From Aneurinibacillus terranovensis DSM 18919 (lineage in GTDB: Bacteria > Bacillota > Bacilli > Aneurinibacillales > Aneurinibacillaceae): a stretch of DNA of 49,117 nucleotides. The stretch is taken from positions 1-49,117 of the forward strand of contig NZ_AUMJ01000047.1 of assembly GCF_000430625.1 (NCBI RefSeq). Direction: 5' to 3'. A program made the translations under genes and the position numbers. The notes beneath the pieces are model-generated. The model searched no databases. It had not been told where the DNA came from and saw only the letters and a list, made by a program, of their open reading frames with translations. Every line of letters begins with the position of its first letter. Position 1 is the stretch's first letter. Below are positions 27,801-38,642 of this stretch, piece by piece.

Positions 27801-30155
27801 ATGGAACCTGTTCGAATTGGATTTTTGTTTTCCTTGACAGGAACAACTTCCTTGACGGAAGTAGGACAGTATCAAGCCGCTCTGTACGCCCTTAATCAGT
27901 TCCAATATGAAAGGGGTAATTTGGATTTTACGTTTACTTATGAGGTACGGGACATACAGTCCGATCCCCGGGAGAGCTATCGCCATGCATTAGAGATGGC
28001 CCAATCAGGAATAAAAATTTTTGTCGGTTGCTATACGTCTGCTTGCCGTAAAGCCGTCTTACCTGTTCTCGAAGCGTATGACTGCCTTTTGGTATATCCA
28101 ACTCTATATGAGGGGCAGGAGATTCATCCAAACGTATTTTACATTGGGGAAGTGCCTAATCAGCAAATTACTTCTCTTCTTCAATTTATGGTGCAACAAT
28201 TTGGGCGGCGGGTCTATTTAATAGGGAATGACTATATCTATCCACGGTATACTAATCAGCAAATTCGTGAAATGCTACAGAATATGAATGGAGGTGTAGT
28301 AGGAGAACAATATGTGCCACTTGGTTACACCCAATTTGTACATCTTTTTCAGGATATTCAACTTGCTTCTCCTCATGTGATCCTCTCTACCCTCGTGGGT
28401 GAAAGCGTCTTGCACTTTTATCGAACTTATTATGAATGGGGCTTCAATCCTGAGAAAATGCCAATCTTCAGCCCCATCACGACAGAACTGGAGATTCAGT
28501 CTATGGGGACCAAATATGCAGCAGGTCATTATAGTTGTGCAAGCTACTTTCAGTCCATTGATACTGTCGAGAATCGAATGTTTGTAGAAGGAATGAGGAA
28601 ATTATATGGGGCCAATACAGTTGTATCTTCAGTGATGGCAAGTACCTATTCGGGCGTACAAATGATTTTACATGCTATTGTGCATTTGCAATCTGCAGGG
28701 CGAAAGCAGATTTTAAATTACTTGTATAGGAAGAGTTTTTCATCTCCTGGCGGTAGAATTCAGGTGGATTCTAATCATCATATATCACGCGAGGTGAGAA
28801 TTGGGAGGGCAAATTTAGATGGCCAATTCTCAATTATCTGGAGTTCCAAACAGCCAATACCGGCTAAACCTCTTATGACGAATATGATTCTTAATGAACC
28901 GAAAGAGGAATCTATTTGGAAGTCTGTCGTTGAGACGTTAGCCCAGGAAATAAATCATGGTATTGTAGTGATCGATGACGATCGGACAGTTCTATATGTT
29001 AATTCGAGTGCTTTCTCCATACTTCGAGCCCAAAAGGGAGATCTACTTGAGGAAGATCACTTGCAAGAATTGGTTTCAACCTATGAGTGGGTTGAACGCT
29101 GGATAGATGATGATCGGCGGGTCGGTATCATCTTACTTAAAAAAAAAGAACAGGTTCCTACACTCGGAAAAAAACCGTTGGTTGAGGAATATCAGTTTGG
29201 ACGGATAGTGACATGGAGCCGCTCCTTTCAAAAGGAACTCCACGTTGCAAAGATTGCTTCTCAATCAGATGCCAATGTTCTGATTTTAGGTGAAACCGGT
29301 TCGGGCAAAGAGGTTATGGCGCGCACCATCCATGAACAAAGTCCACGCTGTAAGGGACCGTTTGTCGCTCTTAATGCCGGAGCTATTCCGCGTGAACTCA
29401 TTTCTAGTGAGTTGTTTGGCTACGTAGAGGGAGCTTTCACCGGCTCAAGGAGAGGAGGAAGTATAGGCAAGCTTGAGGCTGCTGATGGAGGTACCTTATT
29501 TCTAGATGAAATTGGCGAGATGCCCTTTGAACTGCAGGTTAGCCTATTGCGGGTCCTTGAAGAACGTAAAGTGGTTCGGATTGGAGAAAATAGGGAACGC
29601 CTTATTAATGTGCGTGTAATTGCGGCTACGAATCGGAATCTTAAGGAGCAAATTGCTTATCAAGGAACCTTCCGATCGGATCTTTACTATCGATTAAATG
29701 TGTTTACGATTCATGCACCTCCACTTCGCCAGCGGATTGAAGACATTGAATATTTGTCAGCTCAATTTTTAAATCAGATGCAACAGCATTATGGTAAAGG
29801 CCCTTTGCTTATCTCACGTTCCGCATTAAAAGTGCTCCAGGAACACCCTTGGCCGGGTAATGTCAGGGAATTAAGAAATATCATTGAAAGAGCTTTTCAT
29901 CTTGCCATCGATGAACCGGAGATTCTACCGCGTCACTTTCCGGAGGATTTGCAGCATAGTAATAGGGTCGACCTGAAGCCTTCAGCTGTTAATTTGAGAG
30001 AGATAGAAAAACAACTGATTGAACAAGTCCTTCATGAATCGTCAAGTGTAAGTGAAGCAGCCCGAAAACTCGGTATAACGAGAAGCACATTATATCGAAA
30101 AATGAGTCAGTGGAACATCTATAAGGTAAATAAATCAAGGCCCTTTCAAAATTGA
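27801..30155 (+). CDS. AmiC-like amide receptor fused to a sigma-54 activator (PAS-AAA+-Fis HTH)
   Basis: A 784-aa protein with four modules. Residues 1-~365 are a type I periplasmic-binding fold without signal peptide, close to Pseudomonas Ami[38 protein letters not shown] and QVDSNHH all have direct AmiC counterparts. The pocket residues Y78, S80, Y99, T101, Y145 and Y147 align with those I recall contacting acetamide. A PAS-like segment (about 372-450) follows. The sigma-54 AAA+ domain (about 465-700) has Walker A GETGSGKE (497-504), GAFTGS (544-549) and LFLDEIGE. The C-terminal Fis HTH ends [13 protein letters not shown]. The SD is AGGGGATG. Divergent from amiE, it is almost certainly its amide-sensing activator. 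Confidence 0.93.
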   Translation: MEPVRIGFLFSLTGTTSLTEVGQYQAALYALNQFQYERGNLDFTFTYEVRDIQSDPRESYRHALEMAQSGIKIFVGCYTSACRKAVLPVLEAYDCLLVYPTLYEGQEIHPNVFYIGEVPNQQITSLLQFMVQQFGRRVYLIGNDYIYPRYTNQQIREMLQNMNGGVVGEQYVPLGYTQFVHLFQDIQLASPHVILSTLVGESVLHFYRTYYEWGFNPEKMPIFSPITTELEIQSMGTKYAAGHYSCASYFQSIDTVENRMFVEGMRKLYGANTVVSSVMASTYSGVQMILHAIVHLQSAGRKQILNYLYRKSFSSPGGRIQVDSNHHISREVRIGRANLDGQFSIIWSSKQPIPAKPLMTNMILNEPKEESIWKSVVETLAQEINHGIVVIDDDRTVLYVNSSAFSILRAQKGDLLEEDHLQELVSTYEWVERWIDDDRRVGIILLKKKEQVPTLGKKPLVEEYQFGRIVTWSRSFQKELHVAKIASQSDANVLILGETGSGKEVMARTIHEQSPRCKGPFVALNAGAIPRELISSELFGYVEGAFTGSRRGGSIGKLEAADGGTLFLDEIGEMPFELQVSLLRVLEERKVVRIGENRERLINVRVIAATNRNLKEQIAYQGTFRSDLYYRLNVFTIHAPPLRQRIEDIEYLSAQFLNQMQQHYGKGPLLISRSALKVLQEHPWPGNVRELRNIIERAFHLAIDEPEILPRHFPEDLQHSNRVDLKPSAVNLREIEKQLIEQVLHESSSVSEAARKLGITRSTLYRKMSQWNIYKVNKSRPFQN

Positions 30156-30265
30156 AAGGGGACAATTGTTCGTTTGGTACATCACGTGAGAAAAAGTTAC
30201 GAGCGTTTTAACCATGTTGCAACGGGTAAGAATAGGATGTAAACGTTTCTTAAGGAGGAAGGGGT

Positions 30266-31006
30266 ATGGAGGTCATTTTCATTGTCTCTTTTTCGGGTGC
30301 TATTCTTTTGTGCTTTTTTTGCAGCTATTTTTTAAAAGAAAGTCACAAGATTTTTTCTCTTTTTCTTGTCGTGATGGGTTCTTTGTGTTTATTCTTTGCG
30401 GCAGGGATTCTTTCCTTCGTGGGTCTTTACCCTGCTCCATCGGCTCCTTCCACGCCTATTGTAAAAACGCAGCAATCCCAGTCGTTTTCAGCCGAACCTA
30501 CCGATGTTTTGTCTCTCACGAATTCAAATCCGTCTTTTCCGGCTGACAATAGCAATCGGATCGTTGCAGAGCCCATTCAATCATCAAAAAATCCGGGAAA
30601 AAATAATGTCGTTCAACCAAGTCAACCAGTTTCAGTTACATCTGTTAAAAACCACCCTGATGCACCTAAGCAAAAACCTCAACAAACGCTATCATCTTCC
30701 GCTAAAAAACAGGCTGTTGGATCGGAAAAAAAACCTGCGTTAAAACTACAGGCTCGGCCAAACGAGGAACAGCCGGCTTCGTCCACTTCCGCGCAAGACC
30801 CGGAACCAGGTCAACAAATAAACCAACTACCAAGCCAGCCATCCGCTGATACAAATACAAACACAAACAATATGCAGGACTCACAGACAATAATAGAAAC
30901 TCAAACTCAGCCCAGAATTTCCTCATCGCCGGCGGAGAATCAAACAAATACAGATACCAATACGAGTTCAAATTCAAATGTGGATACAGGTACAGAGCAT
31001 AAATAG
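30266..31006 (+). CDS. Membrane-anchored protein with a long disordered tail
   Basis: A 246-aa protein with a strong SD (AAGGAGGAAGGGGT) and two N-terminal hydrophobic helices (about 1-22 and 29-53). The rest, ~190 residues, is Pro/Ser/Gln/Asn/Thr-rich with no Cys and no clear domain, ending in Asn/Thr/Asp runs (DTNTNTNN, NTDTNTSSNSN). The tail is probably extracytoplasmic. I do not recognise a family. It stands alone between the amide regulator and glpP; a role at the cell surface is only a guess. Confidence 0.7.
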   Translation: MEVIFIVSFSGAILLCFFCSYFLKESHKIFSLFLVVMGSLCLFFAAGILSFVGLYPAPSAPSTPIVKTQQSQSFSAEPTDVLSLTNSNPSFPADNSNRIVAEPIQSSKNPGKNNVVQPSQPVSVTSVKNHPDAPKQKPQQTLSSSAKKQAVGSEKKPALKLQARPNEEQPASSTSAQDPEPGQQINQLPSQPSADTNTNTNNMQDSQTIIETQTQPRISSSPAENQTNTDTNTSSNSNVDTGTEHK

Positions 31007-31175
31007 TGCCGCGATTTTTCTTCCACAGAATCCTCCTCTTTTCGCCACGTGAGTCTATTCCAACATAAGGGGGATTTTTTTCGTGGGAAAAAGGAGTACT
31101 GACGCAAAAACAGAATTCTATACATGCGAATAAAATTTTAAGGGTGTGTATCATGATTGAACGGCGGGTGACGAG

Positions 31176-31733
31176 ATGAGTTTTCACGGGCAAAAGATTT
31201 TACCGGCAGCCAGGAATATGAAGGATTTTGAGAAAATCGTCCATAGTTCTTATGAGTATGGCGTTTTTTTGGATACTCATATCGCGCAATTAAAAAATTT
31301 ATATCAAATGGCGCATAAGTATAACAAAAAAATGTTCCTGCACGCAGATTTAATCCAGGGGTTAAAAAATGATGAGTATGCAACGGAGTATTTGTGTCAG
31401 GAAATCAAACCATTTGGGTTAATTTCAACGAGAGCAAGCGTCATTATGAAGGCGAAACAAAAAGGGGTGCTGGCGATTCAGCGAATGTTCCTCTTAGATA
31501 CAAATGCTTTGGAAAAAAGCTATTCCCTCATAGAAAAAACTCAGCCCGACTTCATTGAAGTGTTGCCGGGGGCCATGCCGGCTATCATTACAGAAGTACA
31601 GGAAAGAACAGGACTCCCTATTTTTGCCGGAGGGTTAATCCGGTCGGTCGAAGATGTGGAGAATGCCTTACAGGCTAAGGCAACTGCCATTACCACTTCC
31701 AATCGAAGCCTCTGGGAGCATTACGCACGCTAA
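31176..31733 (+). CDS. glpP: Glycerol uptake operon antiterminator GlpP
   Basis: An RNA-binding antiterminator that, with glycerol-3-phosphate, lets transcription pass leader terminators of glpF and glpD. The 185-aa product aligns with B. subtilis GlpP throughout ([79 protein letters not shown]). ATG 31176 follows GGCGGGTGACG, a modest SD. It is the first gene of a complete glp cluster, and two matching target leaders lie downstream. Confidence 0.95.
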   Translation: MSFHGQKILPAARNMKDFEKIVHSSYEYGVFLDTHIAQLKNLYQMAHKYNKKMFLHADLIQGLKNDEYATEYLCQEIKPFGLISTRASVIMKAKQKGVLAIQRMFLLDTNALEKSYSLIEKTQPDFIEVLPGAMPAIITEVQERTGLPIFAGGLIRSVEDVENALQAKATAITTSNRSLWEHYAR

Positions 31734-31763
31734 AGAAAATTCTAAAAAAATTGTGAAGATATA

Positions 31764-31792
31764 TTGACGTTTTTTAAAATTTAAATTAACAT
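31764..31792 (+). promoter_or_regulatory. Sigma-A promoter of glpFK
   Basis: TTGACG (31764-31769), 17-bp spacer, TAACAT (31787-31792). The predicted transcript starts at about 31799, exactly where the glpF and glpD leaders begin to resemble each other. Confidence 0.75.
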
Positions 31793-31799
31793 AATAATC

Positions 31800-31880
31800 A
31801 AGTTAATAATCGTGATGGAGACACGGAGATCCACATCAAATTCCACCGTTTACGGGGGTTTTGTTGTGGATCTCTTTTTT
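31800..31880 (+). promoter_or_regulatory. GlpP-responsive leader and terminator of glpFK
   Basis: The leader begins AAGTTAATAATCG and contains CGGAGA before a terminator stem GAGATCCACA / TGTGGATCTC (31826-31835 with 31865-31874) followed by TTTTTT. The same layout and first bases recur upstream of glpD. GlpP-glycerol-3-phosphate should bind here and prevent termination. Confidence 0.88.
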
Positions 31881-31923
31881 CTTTCACAAGTTCCTCGGTC
31901 ATTCGCTTTTATTAACCTTATTT

Positions 31924-31937
31924 TTAAAGCGCTTGCA
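31924..31937 (+). promoter_or_regulatory. cre site (CcpA) upstream of glpF
   Basis: TTAAAGCGCTTGCA matches the cre consensus TGWAARCGYTWNCW at 13 of 14 positions. It lies between the leader terminator and the glpF SD, so CcpA would act as a roadblock for carbon catabolite repression. Confidence 0.7.
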
Positions 31938-31962
31938 AAAATATTTAAAGGAGGAAAGTCCA

Positions 31963-32787
31963 GTGTCACCATTTTTAGGAGAACTTGTAGGAACGATGAT
32001 TTTAATTATTTTAGGTGGAGGTGTATGTGCGGGAGTTTCATTAAAAAAATCATTCGCCGCCAATTCGGGTTGGATTGTTATATCGTTTGGATGGGGGTTA
32101 GCCGTTGCAGTAGGAGCTTATTCGGTTGGAAAAGTAAGCGGTGCCCATCTGAATCCTGCTTTAACATTGGCGTTGGCTTTTAATGGTGATTTTCCGTGGA
32201 CAAGCGTGCCGTCCTATATTTTAGCGCAAATGATCGGAGCTTTTCTTGGCGCTGTTATCGTATACTTGCATTACTTGCCGCACTGGAAAGAAACAGAAGA
32301 CCCTGCTGCAAAACTTGGCGTATTTTCAACAGGTCCCGCTATCCCTAATCCTTTCGCAAATCTGCTCAGTGAAATCATTGGAACATTCGTATTGGTTTTA
32401 GGAATACTGGCAATTGGCGCAAATAAGTTTACGGAAGGACTGAATCCACTTGTTGTCGGGTTTTTAATTGTTAGTATTGGTCTTTCACTCGGTGGGACAA
32501 CAGGATATGCGATCAATCCTGCCCGTGATTTAGGACCAAGAATCGCCCACTTTTTCCTGCCTATCCATGGAAAAGGCAGTTCAAATTGGGGATATGCATG
32601 GATTCCGGTGGTTGGCCCCATACTGGGAGGTTCGTTTGGAGGAGTGTTCTTCAAGGCATTTTTCCAGGGAAAAATGACAACAAATTTCTGGTATATTACA
32701 GTGGTTATGGTTGCGGTATTATTGATCGCGTATGTAATGGGGAAAAAGCGGCAAGGCAGCATTCATAATGAAAAGTTAGTTGCATAA
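31963..32787 (+). CDS. glpF: Glycerol uptake facilitator (aquaglyceroporin)
   Basis: A 274-aa channel with six transmembrane helices and two NPA half-helices: HLNPALTLA and NPARDLGPR. The Asp after the second NPAR marks a glycerol-conducting GlpF rather than a strict water channel. The start is GTG 31963 with AAAGGAGG 9 nt upstream; the long upstream extension in this frame is leader sequence. It is followed by glpK after 36 bp. Confidence 0.95.
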   Translation: MSPFLGELVGTMILIILGGGVCAGVSLKKSFAANSGWIVISFGWGLAVAVGAYSVGKVSGAHLNPALTLALAFNGDFPWTSVPSYILAQMIGAFLGAVIVYLHYLPHWKETEDPAAKLGVFSTGPAIPNPFANLLSEIIGTFVLVLGILAIGANKFTEGLNPLVVGFLIVSIGLSLGGTTGYAINPARDLGPRIAHFFLPIHGKGSSNWGYAWIPVVGPILGGSFGGVFFKAFFQGKMTTNFWYITVVMVAVLLIAYVMGKKRQGSIHNEKLVA

Positions 32788-34314
<1,527 letters not shown>

Positions 34315-34325
34315 AAGAAGGTTTG

Positions 34326-34334
34326 TGGTATACT
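34326..34334 (+). promoter_or_regulatory. Extended -10 promoter of glpD
   Basis: TGG-TATACT (TG at 34326-34327, TATACT 34329-34334) forms an extended -10; the -35 region (TTTAAG) is poor. The predicted start near 34341 coincides with the AAGTTAATAA block shared with the glpF leader. Confidence 0.65.
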
Positions 34335-34340
34335 GAAATT

Positions 34341-34430
34341 AAGTTAATAAATCGGTAGGAGCTTCGGAGAGACCGCACTGCATTATAGCTGGAAAGATGG
34401 CTATATTGTTTGTCGCGGTCTCTCTTTTTT
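34341..34430 (+). promoter_or_regulatory. GlpP-responsive leader and terminator of glpD
   Basis: Starts AAGTTAATAAATCGG, then CGGAGA, then a perfect 10-bp stem GAGAGACCGC / GCGGTCTCTC (34367-34376 with 34415-34424) followed by TTTTTT. It has the same architecture as the glpF leader, so GlpP antitermination is inferred. Confidence 0.87.
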
Positions 34431-34432
34431 AT

Positions 34433-34695
34433 CCGTTAAAGAAAGTATATGTTGCTTTACAGTGTTAAAGCGACATATACTTTCCTCCATGGGTCACCTG
34501 AGAAAAACTCGCGGGAGTGTGCCGAACGTTGCTTTTTCGATGTGGAGCGTGTGGCCGGAAGGTCGCTCAGACCGACAATTGTCTCCATCATTGAGGTACC
34601 CGGATGTTTTGTCGGTCCGACCTTCCGGTCACTAAGCGGCCGTTTCGCTTCCCTGCAGAAAAAGGACGAGCGGCAACGCCCGCGAGTTTTTCTTA
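34433..34695 (+). repeat. 263-bp structured repeat, copy 1 (in the glpD leader)
   Basis: This is about 98% identical to 42212-42474 (two substitutions, one inserted and one deleted base). Hairpin I is an 18-bp stem (34441-34458 with 34467-34484). The outer stem of hairpin II is AGAAAAACTCGCGGG with its complement (34501-34515 / 34679-34693). An inner stem is CCGGAAGGTCG plus GACCGACA with their complements (34555-34577 / 34610-34628). Weak open frames inside do not survive the indels, so it is not coding. It sits between the leader terminator and the glpD SD and must be transcribed in the glpD mRNA. Confidence 0.92.
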
Positions 34696-34733
34696 TCATT
34701 AGGAGAGTATAACTTCGAGGAGGGCGATTCTAT

Positions 34734-36425
34734 ATGAAAACATCATTTTCAAGCAGGGAAAGAATGAGCATAGCTGACGGGTTGAACGAACAAACATTTG
34801 ATTTACTCGTAATAGGCGGAGGGATTACCGGATCAGGTATTGCGTTAGACGCGGCCACGCGCGGAATGAAAACCGCTCTGGTTGAAATGCAGGATTTTGC
34901 GGCCGGAACGTCCAGCCGTTCCACAAAGCTTGTCCACGGCGGATTGCGCTATTTAAAACAATTTGAAGTCAAAATGGTGGCGGAAGTGGGAAAAGAGCGG
35001 GCGATCGTTTATGAAAACGGCCCTCATGTCACAACGCCTGAATGGATGCTGCTGCCCATTCACAAGGGTGGGACGTTCGGCAAGTTCAGCACGTCAATCG
35101 GTTTAAAAGTGTATGATTTTCTCGCAGATGTGAAGAAAAGTGAACATCGTAAAATGTTAAATCCGCAGGAGACGGTAGAAAAAGAGCCGCTGCTTAAAAA
35201 AGAAGGACTGAAAGGTGGCGGATACTATGTGGAATACCGTACGGATGATGCCCGGTTAACGGTAGAAGTCGTCAAGGAAGCCGTTAAGCAAGGAGCTACG
35301 GCCATTAACTATACGAAGGTGGAAGAATTCATATATCGCGATGGAAAAGTGGCAGGCGTCCGTGTTGTCGATCAAATTAGCCATAAAATGTACGAAATTT
35401 ATGCGAAGAAAATTGTAAATGCCGCCGGACCATGGGTGGATTCATTGCGGGAAAAGGACGGTTCCCGAAGGGGCAAAACCCTTCAATTAACAAAAGGGGT
35501 CCATCTTGTCATTGACCAAAAGCGGTTCCCGTTAAGGCAGGCGGTTTACTTTGACACGCCAGACGGAAGGATGGTGTTTGCAATTCCCCGCGATGGCAAA
35601 ACATATGTTGGGACAACGGACACTTTTTATGATGAAGATATTGCCCAGCCGAAAATGACGGTAGCTGACAGAAAATACGTGATCGATGCGATCAACTATA
35701 TGTTTCCGGATGTCCGTATTACCGATCGCGATATTGAATCAAGCTGGGCGGGGGTTCGGCCGCTCATTCTGGAAGAGGGAAAAGATCCTTCAGAAATCTC
35801 CCGGAAAGATGAAATTTGGCAATCAAATTCCGGACTGATAACGATTGCAGGCGGGAAGCTGACAGGGTACCGGAAAATGGCTGAAACGGTTGTCAATCTT
35901 GTTGCGAATTTATTAAAAAATGAAGGACACAGCTCATTTCCTGCATGCAGGACGAAGAACTTCCCCATCTCCGGTGGAAATGTAGGCGGCTCAGCTAATT
36001 TCCCGGCCTTTATTAAGAAGAAAACAGCAGAGGGGATGCATCTCGGGTTTACAGCAGTGCAAGCGGAAAGATTAGTGCGCCTATATGGTTCCAATGTCGG
36101 CCGGTTATATGAAATGGCGGCGCTCTATGAAACAGAAGCCGAAGCGGGCGAATTACCGCTCGACCTTTTCGTTTCTGTCCACTATGCGATAGAGGAAGAA
36201 ATGGCGTATAAACCGGTGGACTTTTTTATTCGTCGGACCGGTGCCGTATTCTTTCATATTGACTGGGTATACAAATGGAAGGAATCGGTTATCAACTATA
36301 TGGCAAAACGGCTGCAGTGGAGCCGGGAAGAAAAGACAAAGTACAGCAATGAGCTTGAAATGTGTTTGCATGATGCGACCGTACCTGTAGATGACAAGAA
36401 TCATAATAAAAAGTTTGCCATATAA
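34734..36425 (+). CDS. glpD: Aerobic glycerol-3-phosphate dehydrogenase
   Basis: A membrane-associated FAD enzyme oxidising glycerol-3-phosphate to dihydroxyacetone phosphate and passing electrons to menaquinone. The 563-aa protein has the N-terminal FAD motif [21 protein letters not shown], then [20 protein letters not shown], the substrate-site region [10 protein letters not shown], and [11 protein letters not shown] 34734 follows GAGGAGGGCG. The mRNA leader is long (~390 nt) because the repeat lies in it. A terminator follows. Confidence 0.96.
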   Translation: MKTSFSSRERMSIADGLNEQTFDLLVIGGGITGSGIALDAATRGMKTALVEMQDFAAGTSSRSTKLVHGGLRYLKQFEVKMVAEVGKERAIVYENGPHVTTPEWMLLPIHKGGTFGKFSTSIGLKVYDFLADVKKSEHRKMLNPQETVEKEPLLKKEGLKGGGYYVEYRTDDARLTVEVVKEAVKQGATAINYTKVEEFIYRDGKVAGVRVVDQISHKMYEIYAKKIVNAAGPWVDSLREKDGSRRGKTLQLTKGVHLVIDQKRFPLRQAVYFDTPDGRMVFAIPRDGKTYVGTTDTFYDEDIAQPKMTVADRKYVIDAINYMFPDVRITDRDIESSWAGVRPLILEEGKDPSEISRKDEIWQSNSGLITIAGGKLTGYRKMAETVVNLVANLLKNEGHSSFPACRTKNFPISGGNVGGSANFPAFIKKKTAEGMHLGFTAVQAERLVRLYGSNVGRLYEMAALYETEAEAGELPLDLFVSVHYAIEEEMAYKPVDFFIRRTGAVFFHIDWVYKWKESVINYMAKRLQWSREEKTKYSNELEMCLHDATVPVDDKNHNKKFAI

Positions 36426-36459
36426 AGCAGGTACTAATAGTATAAGAAGAAAAAGTATG

Positions 36460-36490
36460 TCCACCAGAAAAACTGGTGGATTTTGCTTTT
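36460..36490 (+). terminator. Rho-independent terminator of glpD
   Basis: Stem TCCACCAG / CTGGTGGA (36460-36467 with 36473-36480), loop AAAAA, then TTTTGCTTTT. Confidence 0.88.
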
Positions 36491-36836
36491 AATTACTGTA
36501 TACGGCTGTTTACTCTCTTAACGATTAAGGTTTTGATTTGGTGTTGTAATAACCTCTAGTTTTGTCTGAGGAATATAAATAGAAAAGCAGGTACAACAGC
36601 GTTGACATTTTCAATAAGCGGTGATTTTCCAAACTGTAAATAAGGATGAGATAATTGGACATTTTTCTGCCGCTCCAGCGTACGGGTAATGCCGCCCATT
36701 GCAATGTCATAACTTACTAATTTTATCCTTACGACAAATACTTTGTGGAGATCAATGAAAACTACCCGAACCTGTGCCGGCTTCTTGTCCATAAAATTTC
36801 TCATGGATAAAACCAGAACGGTGAACAAATGAACTT
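36491..36836. other. Region downstream of glpD and the DUF2653 gene, no confident gene
   Basis: A 90-codon minus-strand frame (36556-36828) lies 8 bp past the DUF2653 stop but begins with TTG, lacks an SD, and matches no family I know. Its hydrophobic stretches (VRVVFIDLHKVFVVRIKLVSY) could be a decayed gene. Nothing else is seen apart from AT-rich sequence. Confidence 0.35.
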
Positions 36837-37130
36837 TTACACTACCATAATATCGGCTTCTATTCCTGTTTGCTGGTTGAAAGACAGGGAAACTCTCAGA
36901 TTTTCCGGTATAAAATTATGATAGTCCGCCAGATAAACGGCAATTGCATCAATTAAATCCTGTTCAGTCAACCGGATATTTTGATACCCTTTACGGGCAT
37001 CTGCCGCGAATCCGGAGCCGGGATTGAATTGAAGGTCGACATCTACCTCTTCAGGTATCCCAAAATGCCTCTTCGCTACAAATACACAGCAAGCATCCAC
37101 TACATCCTGTTCAATAAAATGAATCTTCAT
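36837..37130 (-). CDS. DUF2653 family protein (YxcD-like)
   Basis: A 97-aa protein starting MKIHFIEQDVVDACCVFVAK, with two similar halves: FIEQDVVDACCVFVA...GIPEEVDVDLQFNPGSGFAAD and LTEQDLIDAIAVYLA...FIPENLRVSLSFNQQTGIEAD. The internal repeat suggests a duplicated fold. Function is unknown. The start is ATG 37130 with GGAGGG 8 nt upstream; the longer frame to 37310 has no SD. The family name is from memory. Confidence 0.75.
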   Translation of the reverse strand: MKIHFIEQDVVDACCVFVAKRHFGIPEEVDVDLQFNPGSGFAADARKGYQNIRLTEQDLIDAIAVYLADYHNFIPENLRVSLSFNQQTGIEADIMVV

Positions 37131-37523
37131 ATTACGTTCCCTCCGAAATTTTTCGTATAATAAGTTTTTAACTGAGAGCGTGGTACGGCGTAAAGTGGTG
37201 AGGTTTGATTGAGCAATGATTTGATTTTCTTTATCGTCGCTCTTACTTACTCCCCTGCGAGATGAAATATCACTTTGAACCTGTATCATAAAATGAACTG
37301 GGCCAGCCATACAGTGTATACGATAACGACTAATATGCCTGCTGCAAAAAATTATAGCACATTATTTATATTGATATACAGCAAACGATAAGAGAAGGTT
37401 GGGAATCATAACCCACTTAAAAGCATAAAGACGCCATAAAACTGAAATAATATAACAAGTAAAAACGTCATTCATTCATGTGGTATACGGCTTTAAAAGT
37501 TAACAGAGCGAGGAGAGTCACAG
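37131..37523. other. AT-rich gap between two divergent small genes
   Basis: No gene is supported. The region should hold the divergent promoters for the DUF2653 and zinc-ribbon genes; several TATA-like stretches (TATAGCACATTATTTATATTGATATAC around 37360, named by position only) make a single choice unsafe. Confidence 0.4.
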
Positions 37524-37778
37524 ATGATTAGCCCCTACTTTTGCCCATCATGCAGAAACCGAACCAGGTTCACGGTGATTGAACAAGTCCCCCACTATAT
37601 CAAAATTGACCCGGGCAGCGGTGAGATTATGGAGAAATATGCGGAGGACCTCGAACTGTTTCAGGTACGGTATACGGGCAGTCCGCAACGTATCCAGTGC
37701 GGGGCCTGCGGAATGATTGATGATGACAAAATCTTTATGAAAATGGCGCAAAATTTTAATCAAAAAGGCTCTATGTAG
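37524..37778 (+). CDS. Small zinc-ribbon protein
   Basis: An 84-aa protein with two CxxC knuckles (CPSC at 7-10 and CGAC at 59-62), the layout of a zinc ribbon. The segment between is acidic (IDPGSGEIMEKYAEDLELF). A GAGGAGAG SD precedes ATG 37524 and a good terminator follows, so it is expressed on its own. Function is unknown. A nucleic-acid or protein-binding role is possible. Confidence 0.75.
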   Translation: MISPYFCPSCRNRTRFTVIEQVPHYIKIDPGSGEIMEKYAEDLELFQVRYTGSPQRIQCGACGMIDDDKIFMKMAQNFNQKGSM

Positions 37779-37798
37779 GTAACGAATCAAGGATTATG

Positions 37799-37839
37799 GC
37801 TCCCGCACAGCTTTTAACAAAGTGATGGGAGCTTTTTTT
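37799..37839 (+). terminator. Rho-independent terminator of the zinc-ribbon gene
   Basis: Stem GCTCCC / GGGAGC (37799-37804 with 37827-37832), then TTTTTTT. The loop is long (22 nt) but can pair further. Confidence 0.75.
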
Positions 37840-37916
37840 ATTTCATCCAATAATTTTTATCACTTCTTGTAAAAGATTGTTAAACAAAGCGAAGGGAGAT
37901 TCAAGAAAGATTAATA

Positions 37917-38642
37917 AAATATCAACAAAATCCTCTGTTGCATGATTGGCTTGATTATTTATTTATTCGCTATGCAATTTAGAAAACGCGTTTTGCAAAA
38001 CCTGGTTGAGCTGTTAACGAATCAATCTTTGCGTGAAATACGTTCTTATTGCAGGACTTATTTTTATCATATATGCATCACAATGTATGAAATTCTTATT
38101 GACTCACCGACTTTGGAACGGACAAAAAAAGAAAATATGCGTGTTTAACAGTGGCTACGGCAGGAAGTAAGGAACTTCGACCGCTCTATCTTATGTTTGA
38201 ACGAATGGGGTGTGCAGGATTAGATTATGACACTGTGCCTCCTATCCAATTACTCCGGACATCACGGCGGCATTTGGGCGCTAACGGTGTGATTGTACTT
38301 CTTGGTGATTTTTGGCGCCCATCATTTCCGATGGCAAGGTTTTTTGATCGAAACACCCGTAGTCCTGCAGGAACAGCGATATTAGCAATAGAACAACAGG
38401 TGCCTGTTGTACCTTTTTATGGATATCGAACTCGGGGGTTTGAACATCGTATAAAATTTGAAAGGCCTATGTTTTTGTATGAGAATTTTGATTCCAATGA
38501 ACGAACGGAAGCCACGAATGCATTAAATGCCGTTTTAGAAAAAATAGTCGTCGAAAAACCAGCGCAGTGGTTTTATTGGTTTAATGCGGATGAAAGGTGG
38601 GAGGCAAACACAGTTCAGAAGAATGGCTTTGATAGTCAATGA
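37917..38642 (+). pseudogene. LpxL/HtrB-type acyltransferase, frameshifted and internally deleted
   Basis: Three frames carry consecutive pieces of a lysophospholipid/lipid-A-type acyltransferase. LHDWLDYLFIRYAI ends at a TAG. Next is FRKRVLQNLVELLTNQSLREIRSYCRTYFYHICITMYEILIDS, ending at TAA 38146. Then comes HLGANGVIVLLGDFWRP through PAGTAILAIEQQVPVVPFYGYR and a C-terminal WFYWFNADERWE. The catalytic H-x4-D region between pieces 2 and 3 is missing. The frame that starts at GTG 38151 has no SD. Not functional as read. Confidence 0.75.

Noticed and set aside
34449-34712. 87-codon frame inside the structured repeat
   Set aside because: The second copy has two indels that shift the frame, so coding is not conserved although the DNA is ~98% identical.
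36556-36828. 90-codon minus-strand frame downstream of the DUF2653 gene
   Set aside because: No SD, TTG start and no family. Mentioned only as a possible relic.
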